64,000 nucleotides of DNA from Acidobacteriota bacterium (GCA_019639195.1 JAHBSI010000003.1:1-64000); one strand, 5' to 3'; numbered from the stretch's first letter, positions 1 through 9,132 are shown. Notes: generated from the sequence alone by a model not told the origin. Program-made: numbers and translations.

Positions 1-112
1 AGGCAAATAGAGAAAACAAATAACACCTTCATAACAAATCTCCCTTGCCATACTTGTGGTCTCCCATCTTGAATATATAGACGTTGGATCAGTGACCTTC
101 CATGTAAACTTT

Positions 113-406
113 TCAGTCATCATATTTGAAAAGGCCCAACTTCGGAGATGTGATCGCGATCAATAGAGGGATGCTCGCAAGCGCAGCAAGTGGTAAGAAA
201 ATAGTTAGATAGTATTGGACGCCCGTGATGTAGTAAGTTTCTCCCTTATAAACGCGAGCATATACCTTGCCGGTACGTTCAATCGGTGCCCTCGAAGCAT
301 TTTTAATGCTGTACATCTGAACCGCGCCCCATGAAAAGAAGAGTATCGGAATAATTGCGGACAGCTTTGTGAAGATACGCTTTCGCTTTATGTTGTCTTC
401 GAACAT
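113..406 (-). CDS. Unrecognised small two-helix membrane protein
   Basis: A 97-residue protein of no recognised family. Two hydrophobic stretches, about residues 11-31 and 64-86, with a basic KRKR just before the first, suggest a small inner-membrane protein whose two helices are joined by a loop of about 30 residues. The start is the ATG read from 406; no convincing Shine-Dalgarno sequence is visible. It has no close partner: about 550 bases of non-coding DNA lie upstream. Coding status rests on the protein-like composition and the topology only. Confidence 0.55.
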   Translation of the reverse strand: MFEDNIKRKRIFTKLSAIIPILFFSWGAVQMYSIKNASRAPIERTGKVYARVYKGETYYITGVQYYLTIFLPLAALASIPLLIAITSPKLGLFKYDD

Positions 407-550
407 GAACTTTCTTCCAATTTTACCACTGACGACAACGCCTGCGGCCGTATGACCTTCTTCCTAAGATGCCGAGCGAGGTGTATTCCGTTGTAGAGAC
501 GCTCGATCTGACCTTTTTCAATTTCGTTGCCTCAAACCGGGCCTTTGAAT

Positions 551-640
551 AGCCCCTAGCTTCAGCTAGGAGTGGCAGTATCCCCAAAAAGGAATGGGCT
601 TTTTAGCCCAACGAATTCCGGAGCTCCGCAGGAGCGACAT
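551..640. repeat. REP-like cluster of short palindromes
   Basis: Three compact inverted repeats are packed into 90 bases of the 547-base gap between the first two genes: CCTAGCT/AGCTAGG (555-570, 2-base loop), TGGGCT/AGCCCA (595-610, TTTT loop) and the 10-base palindrome CGGAGCTCCG (619-628), which overlaps a GCTCC/GGAGC hairpin (623-635). None is followed by a T tract as a terminator would be. Closely spaced imperfect palindromes of this kind are typical of dispersed extragenic (REP-type) elements. The short minus-strand frame across it (562-747) is rejected as a gene. Confidence 0.5.
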
Positions 641-649
641 GCCGTGCCG

Positions 650-722
650 ACCCAAACGGCCGCGAGAAAACCGCGAAGGCCGCAAAGTGCTGAATAGCCA
701 CGAATGCACAAATGAACACAAT
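650..722. repeat. Degenerate A/C-rich intergenic phrase
   Basis: Imperfect short-period text on the motifs CGCGAAGG-CCGCAAAG, CACGAATG, CACAAATG and AACACAA. It has no open frame of credible composition. A related phrase occurs at 57710-57770, also intergenic, so it may be a dispersed decayed repeat family. The remainder of the 407-953 gap shows only AT-rich sequence and the terminator at 888-927. Confidence 0.35.
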
Positions 723-887
723 TCGGTTTACTCTCTTGCATGATCACTCCTTGGTCTCAGCACGTCGCTGCCCACTTAACACCCGTGTCGCTTATTCAAA
801 CAAGCGACGTTTCATAGATTACACAAGGTTGCATCGCCTTGTCAACACTTTTTTTCGTCAACCGCGAGCCGCGCCATTTTGGCCGTG

Positions 888-927
888 AAAAAAGGCCGTC
901 CGGAATGGGTTTCCGAACAGCCTTTTT
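888..927 (-). terminator. Rho-independent terminator of the glycine-zipper gene
   Basis: Inverted repeat AAAAAAGGC..TCCGGAA / TTCCGAA..GCCTTTTT with a short loop at about 908-911. On the minus strand the stem ends in a T run, 26 bases past the stop codon of the gene at 954-1676. A-rich and T-rich flanks on the two sides would let it work in both directions. Confidence 0.75.
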
Positions 928-953
928 GAGGATCAAACTTGGGAGTTTTTTCT

Positions 954-1676
954 TTACGGGCGTACCGTTGCTTCGCTGAATTTCGGCAGCGAGACCGCCT
1001 GGTTGAGATAGACGCCGAATTCCGTGCCGGATTTCACATCGACATCCTCGCCCTTTGTCTGCGTTTCGGTGATGAGGCCGCCGACACCGCCGATGATGCC
1101 GCCTATCAGAGCACCTTTGCCGCCGCCGATCGCCGCACCGATCAACGCACCGCCTGCACCGCCGCCGCCGATGAAGATCAGTTTGCGATGCTTCATTTTG
1201 TCACCGGAGGCCGTGCCTTCGTTGTCGCTCTTGCCATCCTTTGTATCAAGGTCGGTGAGCGAACCGTTGATCGCACGCGTCGTGCCGTTCGGCAAGCGAA
1301 CGGAGGTAAAACTCACGTCGATCGTGCCGGGCTTTCCGCCTTTTTGAGCCTTTTGAACGCTGTCCACGCGGCCATTTACGGTCGCACCGACCGGGATCAC
1401 GATCACGCCGTTGCTCGAATAGACGGGCTCAGTGACCGTCGATGAGAACGTCGAACCTTCGGCAGAAGTCTTCGAAGAGAGCTTCGAATTCAGGCGGACA
1501 CGCATAACCGTGCCGCTCGGGATCGAGTAAACAGGCACCACGACCTTCTTTGTGACGACGGACCGTTTCTTGCGGATCACAGGTTTGCGTTTCTGCGAAA
1601 AGGCGTCCGTGACGCCAAGGCCGACGATCACTGCGATCGCCGCTACTAGCATTTGTTTGTTAAATATTCGTTTCAT
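954..1676 (-). CDS. Secreted or envelope glycine-zipper protein
   Basis: 240 residues. An N-terminal hydrophobic segment (about 9-26) ending near AFSQ looks like a signal peptide. It is followed by a basic stretch (29-45), a beta-rich middle domain (about 50-145) resembling the core of TrbI/VirB10-like accessory proteins ('IPSGTVMRVRLNSKLSS', 'VIVIPVGATVNGRV'), and a glycine-zipper block (about 168-201). A short C-terminal strand region closes it. The gene at 61493-62107 encodes a shorter relative with the same order of parts. The role is unknown; glycine zippers usually insert in or pack against membranes. It stands alone with its own terminator. Confidence 0.75.
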   Translation of the reverse strand: MKRIFNKQMLVAAIAVIVGLGVTDAFSQKRKPVIRKKRSVVTKKVVVPVYSIPSGTVMRVRLNSKLSSKTSAEGSTFSSTVTEPVYSSNGVIVIPVGATVNGRVDSVQKAQKGGKPGTIDVSFTSVRLPNGTTRAINGSLTDLDTKDGKSDNEGTASGDKMKHRKLIFIGGGGAGGALIGAAIGGGKGALIGGIIGGVGGLITETQTKGEDVDVKSGTEFGVYLNQAVSLPKFSEATVRP

Positions 1677-1949
1677 AAACGTTTCCTCTCAAGGGTCAAT
1701 TTGCCAAAAATATCTGCGGCACGACCTAAATTGTGCCGACAGGTGAACCGCATTGCGTAATGCTTAGATATTAGCACCCAAAAGGAGTAAGATAAAGGAA
1801 ATCACATTTTCTGGAAAAAAGGTCTATTGGTTGTTTTGTTCGGCAAGTCAGTAAATCTATCGCGTTCGCTTTTCGTTGATCCGAGGCCCTGGATCTTTGG
1901 GCCGTCGTGTTTGACGCTGCTCGTTGAACGAGTTTTTTCGGAGAAGAAT

Positions 1950-2315
1950 ATGCCATTGACCCGGCCTGCGATCTTGCTTTTTGGACTTAACTTGCTGGAC
2001 GCTCTGCTTACGATCATTTGGGTGCGCAGCGGCGTCGCAACTGAAAGCAATCAGCTGATGGCAAGCCTTTTGGACATTGGCAACGCACCGTTCCTGATCG
2101 TCAAGGTCGCGATCGGCGCCGTCGCGGCAATAGTCATTATGCGTTGGGGCTCAAAGCCGCTCGCACGCTATGGCCTGGCGGTCGCATTGGCCGTTTATAT
2201 CGGGCTGATGGGTATTCATATCTTCACGGGCCTTGCCGCGTTCGGCTATGTCGCAAATACGGCTTCGGCCGCAACTCAACCTTATTCCATCGGGGCCATT
2301 CTTTCGCTCTTTTGA
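1950..2315 (+). CDS. DUF5658-like four-helix membrane protein
   Basis: 121 residues from the ATG at 1950, preceded by GGAGAAG; a longer frame opens at 1827, but its extra 41 residues look non-coding. Hydrophobic segments cover most of the protein. The N-terminal 'FGLNLLDALLTIIWVRSG' followed by an ATESNQLM-type turn is the pattern of the DUF5658 family of small bacterial membrane proteins, whose function is not known. No operon partner is visible. Confidence 0.65.
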   Translation: MPLTRPAILLFGLNLLDALLTIIWVRSGVATESNQLMASLLDIGNAPFLIVKVAIGAVAAIVIMRWGSKPLARYGLAVALAVYIGLMGIHIFTGLAAFGYVANTASAATQPYSIGAILSLF

Positions 2316-2433
2316 CCTTTTTCAGGCAACCTCAGGCTGAAACCTTTCCTCAATTTTGAATGTAATGCACAACGGGACGTGTTTATGCACGCATCTCAGG
2401 GATTGTTATATTTAGGCTAGAGGTATTCACAAA

Positions 2434-3633
2434 ATGAAGCGTACTCCGGTTTACCAGTTATCAGGCCGACAGATACTTGTTCTTTCGATGACGTCGGCAT
2501 TCATCGCTATCGCGCTTTGCGCGGTCGTTGTTCTTATCGTTACGTCGCGGCGATCGGCCGATCCTTCGGCAGTTATTCAGGCGGAATCCGCACCGACCAG
2601 GGCCGGTATATCCGATCCGTCAACAGTTTCCGACGAGCAGAACAATATCGAGGTCTATAAGACGCTCGCTCCGGGCGTTGCATTCATAAACACGACGTCC
2701 TATCAGCAGGATTTTTGGGGAAATGTTCAGGAGGGCAAGGGCAACGGCTCGGGCTCGGTCATCGACCAGAATGGCGACATTTTGACGAATTATCACGTGA
2801 TCGAAGGCGCTCAAAAGCTTTCGGTCAGTTTCGGCGGCGACAAGACGTATCCCGCAAAGGTGATCGGCGGCGACCCGGACACGGACCTTGCGGTCATTCG
2901 AATTCAGGATCCTCCCGCGGGTCTGACGGTGGTGCCGCTCGGCGATTCGGACAAGCTCGTGGTAGGCCAGAAAGTTCTCGCGATCGGTAATCCGTTCGGC
3001 CTCGACCGAACGCTTACGACCGGTGTGATCTCCGGCCTGCAGCGTCCGATACGTGCCGTAAACGGCAGGCCGATCGACGCCGCGATCCAGACGGATGCGT
3101 CGATCAACCCCGGAAATTCCGGCGGCCCGCTGCTCGATAAATTCGGCCGCATGATTGGCATCAATTCGCAAATACTTTCGCCTCAGGGCGGCGGCTCGGT
3201 CGGTGTCGGTTTTGCTGTTCCGGTGAATGTCGCAAAACGCGTCATTCCGCAGTTGATTCAGTTCGGCGAAGTTCGCCGTCCGAAGTTGGGCGCGAGCTTG
3301 ATGAGCGTTACAAGCCTTGCCGATCAGGGAGCCCGGCTTCCGGTTGACAGCGGCCTGCTCGTGCGGAATATTACGCCGAACTCATCCGCTGCTTCCGCGG
3401 GCCTCAAAGGGCTGAGCCAGGCAAATGACGGAAGCATCCTGCTGGGCGACATCATCCTCAGCATCGACGGCGAAAAGCTGGCGTCAAACGACGACCTCTA
3501 CCGGTTGCTCGATAAAAAGAATATCGGTGATACGCTTCAGGTCGAGATATATCGTGCAGGCAAACAGATCACGATACCGGTCAAGCTGCTTGCCACTGCA
3601 CCGCAGCGAACTCAGTCGCAGTATCAGGAGTAA
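2434..3633 (+). CDS. HtrA/DegP-family serine protease, membrane anchored
   Basis: 399 residues. A single hydrophobic anchor (about 14-37) is followed by a linker and a trypsin-like S1C domain with a complete catalytic triad: His121 (NYHVIEG), Asp151 (DTDLAVIRI) and Ser229 (GNSGGPL). A C-terminal PDZ domain (about 285-385) carries the substrate- or C-terminus-binding fold ('LLGDIILSIDGEKLASNDDL'). The predicted role is periplasmic protein quality control or regulated proteolysis, as in DegS/DegP relatives. One PDZ and a non-cleaved anchor make it closer to DegS/HtrA than to DegP. AGAGG lies 11 bases before the ATG. Confidence 0.93.
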   Translation: MKRTPVYQLSGRQILVLSMTSAFIAIALCAVVVLIVTSRRSADPSAVIQAESAPTRAGISDPSTVSDEQNNIEVYKTLAPGVAFINTTSYQQDFWGNVQEGKGNGSGSVIDQNGDILTNYHVIEGAQKLSVSFGGDKTYPAKVIGGDPDTDLAVIRIQDPPAGLTVVPLGDSDKLVVGQKVLAIGNPFGLDRTLTTGVISGLQRPIRAVNGRPIDAAIQTDASINPGNSGGPLLDKFGRMIGINSQILSPQGGGSVGVGFAVPVNVAKRVIPQLIQFGEVRRPKLGASLMSVTSLADQGARLPVDSGLLVRNITPNSSAASAGLKGLSQANDGSILLGDIILSIDGEKLASNDDLYRLLDKKNIGDTLQVEIYRAGKQITIPVKLLATAPQRTQSQYQE

Positions 3634-3718
3634 GGCGATAGACTAGGGATGGTAAGAGAATTGGCGGTGCGGCAGACGGCGCACGTCTCCGCATCGCTTT
3701 TCTTGAACCCAACGCAAG

Positions 3719-3958
3719 ATGCAGGAAATTGAGCTTTTTTACAATGACGGAACGGGCTGGTTCTGCAAACAGTGCGAGAAAGAGATCGGCCTGCAGAAGG
3801 AGCTCGAACACGCACACGCTCGATTTTTTCGTGAAGGTGAGGCCGAGAGCAAATTCCCGTCCCTCGCCGATCAGGCACGCGCAAAATGGCTCGACCGCAT
3901 CGCCGAGATACTCATTTGCCCCCGCTGCGGAATTACCGAGAAAGTCGATAAACACTGA
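3719..3958 (+). CDS. Small protein with two CxxC pairs
   Basis: 79 residues of unrecognised family. Two CxxC pairs (Cys16/19 and Cys67/70) bracket a charged, probably helical middle section rich in E, K and A, so the two pairs could together hold one zinc ion with a long insertion between them. It starts 85 bases after the protease gene and ends 50 bases before the phosphatase gene, both on the same strand. The function is unknown. Confidence 0.6.
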   Translation: MQEIELFYNDGTGWFCKQCEKEIGLQKELEHAHARFFREGEAESKFPSLADQARAKWLDRIAEILICPRCGITEKVDKH

Positions 3959-4008
3959 GTTCCCAACCTTTTTCGTAAGTGTCTTTATAGCCTGTATAAT
4001 TCCCGTAG

Positions 4009-4851
4009 ATGCTTGAAAGGGAATTAGAGGTAGCGCGGGGCCTTGCGTTCGAGGCTTCTGAGGTGATCCTTGGATATTACGCCGATGAGATCATCGCCGA
4101 GGAAAAGCTTGGGGCGGACAATAAATACGAGCCTGTGACGGCGGCCGATCGTGCCGCGAGCCGGCTGATCGTTGACGGCCTAAGGGCTGCTTTTCCCGAC
4201 GATGCGATCCTGTCCGAAGAAGAGATCGGCGACGAGCCCGCATGGACCCGAGCGGCGAGGACGTGGATCATCGATCCGATCGACGGTACCGCCGGGTTTA
4301 TCAAGCATGAGGACGATTTCGCCGTCCAGATCGGCCTCGCTGAAAAAGGCAAGCCGGTTGTCGGCCTTGTGCACCTGCCTGCTTTTGGCATCACATACGA
4401 AGCCGCGCACGGGAGCGGGGCGTTCGTGGTCGAGAATGGTGAGCGGCGGACGCTTCAGGTTCGCGAGATCGCTGATCCGAGTCAGATGAGCGTCGCTCTG
4501 TCGCGAAATCACTTCAGTCCCAAAATGAACGTGCTTATCGAGCACTTCCATTTTGCGTCGCACGTTAAACGCGGCTCGGTCGGCCTGAAAATGGGATTGA
4601 TAGCCGCACGAGAAAGTGATGTTTACATCCATCTGAGCGACAGGACGAAGCTTTGGGACACGTGTGCGCCGCAGATAATTCTAGAGGAGGCGGGCGGCGT
4701 CCTTACTGATATTTTCGGCGGTCCGCTCGTGTATGATTCACCGGAATTGAGTAATTTGAATGGCATCGTCGCGTGCGGCTCCGGCGGCCACGCTGCGATC
4801 ATCGAGGGCCTGCGGCCGCTGCTCGAAAGGTTTGGGAAAACGCGAAGATAA
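4009..4851 (+). CDS. Inositol-monophosphatase-family phosphatase (CysQ-like)
   Basis: 280 residues, the usual size of the family. Metal-binding motifs are visible: Glu70-72 (SEEEIGD), the signature WIIDPIDGTAGFI with Asp89 and Asp92, and the C-terminal LWDTCAPQIILEEAGG. These enzymes use Mg2+ to remove a phosphate from inositol monophosphate, 3'(2'),5'-bisphosphate nucleotides or related sugars. The substrate cannot be fixed from sequence; the layout resembles CysQ (PAP phosphatase) slightly more. The nuclease gene starts 5 bases after the stop, so the two are probably co-transcribed. Confidence 0.85.
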   Translation: MLERELEVARGLAFEASEVILGYYADEIIAEEKLGADNKYEPVTAADRAASRLIVDGLRAAFPDDAILSEEEIGDEPAWTRAARTWIIDPIDGTAGFIKHEDDFAVQIGLAEKGKPVVGLVHLPAFGITYEAAHGSGAFVVENGERRTLQVREIADPSQMSVALSRNHFSPKMNVLIEHFHFASHVKRGSVGLKMGLIAARESDVYIHLSDRTKLWDTCAPQIILEEAGGVLTDIFGGPLVYDSPELSNLNGIVACGSGGHAAIIEGLRPLLERFGKTRR

Positions 4852-4856
4852 CCCGT

Positions 4857-6146
4857 ATGAAGTTTCTCCACATCGCGGACGTTCACCTCGGATGCACGCG
4901 TTACCAGCTGCAGGAAAGTCCGCGCGATTTCTTCGACGCGTGGATCGACGTGCTGCGTCGTTACGCGATCGGTGAGAAGGTGGATTTCGTCGTGATGGCG
5001 GGTGATTTTTTTCACAAGCGGATCGTGCCACCCGAGACGATGAATTACGCGGTCCGGGGACTTGCCGAGGTGCGGGATGCCGGAATTCCGGTCATCACGA
5101 TCGAAGGAAATCACGATCAAAAATACACCGACAGCGAATACAGCTGGCTCCGCTCGCTGTCGAGTTGGGGCTTTGTAAAGCTTTTGGAACCAACATTTAC
5201 AGACGGCATTCCCTCGTATGAGCCTTGGGACGAGGATGCCCGACGCGGCGGTTACATCGACGTTGGCCGTGCGAGGATCTTCGGCTCGCAGTGGTTTGGC
5301 GCACAGGGGAATCAAATGATCCCGCTCTTGACCGACGCGATCGCAAAAAGTCGGCGTGAAGGTGCCTTTCACATCCTGCTGCTTCACACAGATGTCGAAG
5401 GCCATCAGGTTCATCCGATCCCGGCGTTGTCGGTCGATGAACTGATGCGTCTGCGTTCGGTCGTTGAATACGTCGGCCTCGGGCACACGCATATGCGGTA
5501 CGAGATCGACAATTGGGCGTTCAATCCCGGCTCGATCGAAGTTACGAATATCGCCGAGTATCGCGAAGATCGCGGCGTTTTTATCGTCGATGTCGATGAA
5601 GAGAACAAGGTCTCGGCACGGCATACGGCCGAGTATAATTTCAGGCCGTTCCAGCAGTTGAGTTTCTCAGTTGACGGGATCGACGACCCGAAAACGCTGA
5701 CCGAAGCTTTGTTGGAAATGGTTCGCCGTGAAGCTCGCCCCGCCGAACTCGACAAACCGAAACCGATCATCGAGGTCGCTCTCCGCGGAAGGCTTGGATT
5801 CCCGAATTCTCAACTGGAAGTGCGTAAGATCCGTGATCTCACACTTGAGCTGACCGGTGCTCTTCACGTCCGGCTTAAGAATCACACCGTTCCCGTCGAA
5901 TTTCTCGAAACTGAGCCGGCGCAGACGGATGAAAGCCGTCACAGGATCGAGCGTCGCGTCGTTGAGAGCCTTGTGCTTCGCGATGCGAGGTATAAGGGGC
6001 GGGCCGACGCGATCGCGGATGCGGTCATCGGTGCAAAAAGAATGGCTCTCGGGGACGAATCGCCCGAGAGCATTGCGGAATTTATCGCCGAGAAAGATGC
6101 CGGCCTTAAAGCCGCAGAGACGTCTGCAGGCTTGGCGGGCAATTGA
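4857..6146 (+). CDS. SbcD/Mre11-like DNA repair exonuclease
   Basis: 429 residues from the ATG at 4857; a longer in-frame opening at 4773 would overlap the upstream gene by 79 bases and is rejected. The five calcineurin-type metallophosphoesterase motifs are present: Asp8/His10 (IADVHLG), Asp50 (MAGDFFH), Asn85-His86-Asp87 (GNHD), LLHTDVEG and GLGHTHM. A C-terminal capping region follows. Mre11/SbcD proteins process DNA ends with an SbcC/Rad50 ATPase, using Mn2+. No sbcC lies next to it; the following gene is convergent. SbcD is the best match, but an independent phosphoesterase is possible. Confidence 0.85.
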   Translation: MKFLHIADVHLGCTRYQLQESPRDFFDAWIDVLRRYAIGEKVDFVVMAGDFFHKRIVPPETMNYAVRGLAEVRDAGIPVITIEGNHDQKYTDSEYSWLRSLSSWGFVKLLEPTFTDGIPSYEPWDEDARRGGYIDVGRARIFGSQWFGAQGNQMIPLLTDAIAKSRREGAFHILLLHTDVEGHQVHPIPALSVDELMRLRSVVEYVGLGHTHMRYEIDNWAFNPGSIEVTNIAEYREDRGVFIVDVDEENKVSARHTAEYNFRPFQQLSFSVDGIDDPKTLTEALLEMVRREARPAELDKPKPIIEVALRGRLGFPNSQLEVRKIRDLTLELTGALHVRLKNHTVPVEFLETEPAQTDESRHRIERRVVESLVLRDARYKGRADAIADAVIGAKRMALGDESPESIAEFIAEKDAGLKAAETSAGLAGN

Positions 6147-6152
6147 AAGATC

Positions 6153-7112
6153 TCAATTTGAAAGTGCCGAGCGGAAGAATTCGATCAATCGCTGGTCATA
6201 CGCTTCGGATTGTTCGACCGATGCGTTGATCATCGTCATCCCGGTCGGGCTGAGATCAAGCTTTGCCTCAATGCGCGTTGATGAAGGGAAACACTTCGTA
6301 AGCCGCGATGTCGATTCGGCATAAGCTGGAGCATCGAGGCCGGCAAGGAGAAGCACGTGCCGGTCGGCGAGTTTTTTTGCGGCCGAACATGTTGTCTCAC
6401 GGTCAAAACAGCCTTGGTAGTAATAGAACCTGGTGCCGAGCAACGCGAGTTTCCCGGTAACCGAACTCATGAACGGAAATCTTTGATCGACGACCTGCTC
6501 GATCAACTGCTCAGAGCTCTCGGGAACCGAGTCGAGAGCGAGCGCCGTTACTTCCGGCTTTTCGGCCGCAGCCGCAAGAGCGTAGAGAGAACCCAATTCG
6601 ATCCCGTAAACGCCGATCTTTTTCTGCGTCAGGGCAATCCCGGTTGCGGTACGCAAGTTCAGCAGAAAATCGACCGCAGCGGCTGCATCTTTTGCATCAC
6701 ACCCACCGAAAGTGCAATAGCCTTCAACGGTCGTGCCGTGCGAACGCAGGTCCGGCATCAGGACCGTGAAATTCGTTGATTCATTGATCTTGACGCCGAG
6801 ATCGAGCAAGTGTGAGCGGTTTGTGCCGTATCGATGGTAAAGGATCACCGCAGGAGCCGATTCCGCACCTCGGAGAAGCCATCCGTGGGCCTGCGACCCG
6901 TCTCTATTCGTCCACGATTCTTCCGTGATCTGTGCCGCCCGGGACGAAAGCCGCCCGTACTTATCAGGCGTTAAGATATGCTGGCTCGGCGCTGGATGGG
7001 CGACCGTATAGACAAGCCAGACAGACAGGCCGATGACCACGATCACGATAAGTGCGACGACCGGGACGATAAGTTTAACTAGGCTTTTGAATACTCTGGT
7101 GATTTTTGCCAT
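6153..7112 (-). CDS. Membrane-anchored alpha/beta-hydrolase fold, nucleophile replaced
   Basis: 319 residues. One N-terminal transmembrane segment (about 13-36) is followed by an alpha/beta-hydrolase domain of the S9/BAAT-like kind: strand and oxyanion region 'AVILYHRYGTNRS', 'MPDLRSHG' (119-126) and a nucleophile elbow at 170-174 that reads G-I-E-L-G. The expected serine is Glu172, and no clear catalytic GH motif is seen near the C-terminus. The fold call is good, but catalysis by the usual Ser-His-Asp mechanism is not expected. Extra cysteines (132, 138 and a later pair) could form periplasmic disulfides. It is convergent with the sbcD-like gene, 6 bases apart. Confidence 0.75.
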   Translation of the reverse strand: MAKITRVFKSLVKLIVPVVALIVIVVIGLSVWLVYTVAHPAPSQHILTPDKYGRLSSRAAQITEESWTNRDGSQAHGWLLRGAESAPAVILYHRYGTNRSHLLDLGVKINESTNFTVLMPDLRSHGTTVEGYCTFGGCDAKDAAAAVDFLLNLRTATGIALTQKKIGVYGIELGSLYALAAAAEKPEVTALALDSVPESSEQLIEQVVDQRFPFMSSVTGKLALLGTRFYYYQGCFDRETTCSAAKKLADRHVLLLAGLDAPAYAESTSRLTKCFPSSTRIEAKLDLSPTGMTMINASVEQSEAYDQRLIEFFRSALSN

Positions 7113-7272
7113 GGCGTTTCCAGGGGGAAAAGCAGGTTGAGGCCGCGTGTGCGGGAAAGGTCAATAACGACAAAAAGGTGCGGGAAAACAAACACCCGAA
7201 GAGCAAGATCCTTTCGGGAAGACATCTCTGATGATACCATAATCATCAGATTCGCATAGATATCTTTTTTTG

Positions 7273-9129
7273 ATGAAGCTTTTCAAAAACGCATTCCCGA
7301 CGACCCTCGCGATCCTTTTTTCGGCGATCTTTGCCGCCGCACAAGTTATCCCTGCAGCACCTGGGCGCGAACTAATGCCGCTAAGCGAGGTTCGCGCAGG
7401 AATGAAAGGCACGGCAAGGACGGTCTTTAGCGGCAATAAACCGGAAGAATTCGGCGTCGAGATACTCGGGATCGTTCCGGGCGGCATCGGGCCGAAGCAA
7501 GACCTGATCGTCGGCAAGCTGAGCGGTGCGAACGCTGACCGAACGCTCGTTTTTGCGGGAATGTCCGGTTCGCCGGTTTACATTGACGGCAAACTTGTCG
7601 GTGCCGTCTCATATAGCTTCCCATACGCGAAAGAAGCGATCTGCGGCATTACGCCGATCGGCAGTATGATCTCGATCTTCGAGCAAAGGGCGTCAGCCTC
7701 GGAGCGTTTGGCGTCGAGCCGAGTTTCCTTCTCGTATTCGGACCTGATGGGTTCGAATTGGAGGCGGATCACGGGGCCTTTTTCTGCCGCGACAGCAGCT
7801 GATGCGGTCGTTGGAAGCGGCATGAGCTCGAGTCTTGCTCCCGTTTTCGGTCAGACCTTCCGCCCGATCGCCACACCTCTTGCCTTTGGAGGTTTTTCTC
7901 AGGCGACGATCGATGCATTCGCGCCTGATCTGATGCGGGCCGGTATGCTTAGTGTTGCGACGGTTGGCGGATCGAGCAGGATGGATTTCAAAAAACCGAC
8001 CGCGAATACGCTTCTTGGGGGTGATTCGATCGTGGTCGAACTTGCTCGCGGCGACCTTTCCGTTTCGGCGGCGGGTACGGTCACTTTGCGGGACGGCGAC
8101 AAGATATACGCATTCGGCCATCCTTATTTTTCGCTCGGTTCGGTCGATCTGCCGATGAGCGAATCGCATGTCGTGACGGTCGTCCCAAATCTGAACAACT
8201 CATTTAAGCTCGCGGTTCCCGATTCAGCCGTCGGCACGCTCACGCAGGATCGAGCAACCGGAATTTACGGAATTCTCGGACGTCCGCCGACGATGCTGCC
8301 GATTGAGGTGCACATTCGAACGAGCAGAGGCCGAGACGAAACGGTAAGGTTCGAGACCGTCATTGACGATTTTCTTTCGCCGCTGCTCTTGAACTCGAGT
8401 CTGATGAATACGATCCAGGGAAACGAACGCTCGATAGGTGACACGACCATCGATGTGAAAGGCACGATCTCAATGAAAGGCTTGCCTGATGTCAAGATCG
8501 AGCGACGCTACACCGGCCCGCAGGCCGGGGCCATCGCGGCGGCGGCGCCGTCGGTACCGCTCGCCGCATTGCTGAACGCCCAGATGGCGGGCATCGAATT
8601 CAATGGCGTGAAGCTCGATCTGACGGTCAATGAAGGCTCGAAAGTGGCGGCTCTTGACCGCATTTCGGTCGATAGGAGCGAAGTTCGCCCTGGCGAGACG
8701 GTGAACGTTACCGCGACGCTTCGGCGGCAGGACGGCACGCCGTTCACAAAGACCTTTCCGATCACGATCCCGACGAATGCCGTCACGGGCAAACTTACGC
8801 TGACCATTGCAGATGGCAATACGGTCCAACAGGCGTCCTCCGCCCAGCAGTTTGCTCCCAGAGATCCTGCAGAATTGATCGCGACCCTCAACTCCCTTCG
8901 GCGGTCTGACAAGCTCTACGCTGTTTTCTCAAGAGAATCGGCGGGAGCGATCGTCGGAGCAAGTGAAATGTCGGACCTTCCGCCTTCGATGATCGCGACC
9001 TTGAACAATGGCCGCTCGACGGGCGGCGTAAAGGCGACAACGGCTTCGACATTGGATGAGATGATACTCGATGCGGGCGACTTTGTTTTTTCGGGCTCAC
9101 AGGCCGTGACTTTCGAAGTTATCAGATAA
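7273..9129 (+). CDS. SpoIVB-type (S55) peptidase-domain secreted protein
   Basis: 618 residues; the ATG at 7273 is preferred over the TTG one codon earlier. A signal peptide (about 1-23, ending AAAQ) precedes an S55 domain with the family signatures 'VPGGIGPKQDLIV', the serine motif GMSGSP (96-101) and 'GDKIYAFGHPYFSLG'. B. subtilis SpoIVB uses this serine for a signalling cleavage. Non-spore-forming bacteria, notably Acidobacteria, carry many such proteins of unknown role. The second half (about 400-618) is beta-rich and unassigned. The protein is exported to the periplasm or cell surface. The gene stands alone, divergent from the hydrolase-fold gene. Confidence 0.85.
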   Translation: MKLFKNAFPTTLAILFSAIFAAAQVIPAAPGRELMPLSEVRAGMKGTARTVFSGNKPEEFGVEILGIVPGGIGPKQDLIVGKLSGANADRTLVFAGMSGSPVYIDGKLVGAVSYSFPYAKEAICGITPIGSMISIFEQRASASERLASSRVSFSYSDLMGSNWRRITGPFSAATAADAVVGSGMSSSLAPVFGQTFRPIATPLAFGGFSQATIDAFAPDLMRAGMLSVATVGGSSRMDFKKPTANTLLGGDSIVVELARGDLSVSAAGTVTLRDGDKIYAFGHPYFSLGSVDLPMSESHVVTVVPNLNNSFKLAVPDSAVGTLTQDRATGIYGILGRPPTMLPIEVHIRTSRGRDETVRFETVIDDFLSPLLLNSSLMNTIQGNERSIGDTTIDVKGTISMKGLPDVKIERRYTGPQAGAIAAAAPSVPLAALLNAQMAGIEFNGVKLDLTVNEGSKVAALDRISVDRSEVRPGETVNVTATLRRQDGTPFTKTFPITIPTNAVTGKLTLTIADGNTVQQASSAQQFAPRDPAELIATLNSLRRSDKLYAVFSRESAGAIVGASEMSDLPPSMIATLNNGRSTGGVKATTASTLDEMILDAGDFVFSGSQAVTFEVIR

Positions 9130-9132
9130 GCA

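Noticed and set aside
562..747. Minus-strand 61-codon frame in the first intergenic gap
   Set aside because: It runs through the palindrome cluster and the low-complexity phrase; the translation is Cys/Gly-rich noise with no start signal.
4623..5624. Long minus-strand open frame opposite the phosphatase and SbcD genes
   Set aside because: It is antisense to two genes with complete catalytic motifs; a long antisense frame is expected from biased codon use.
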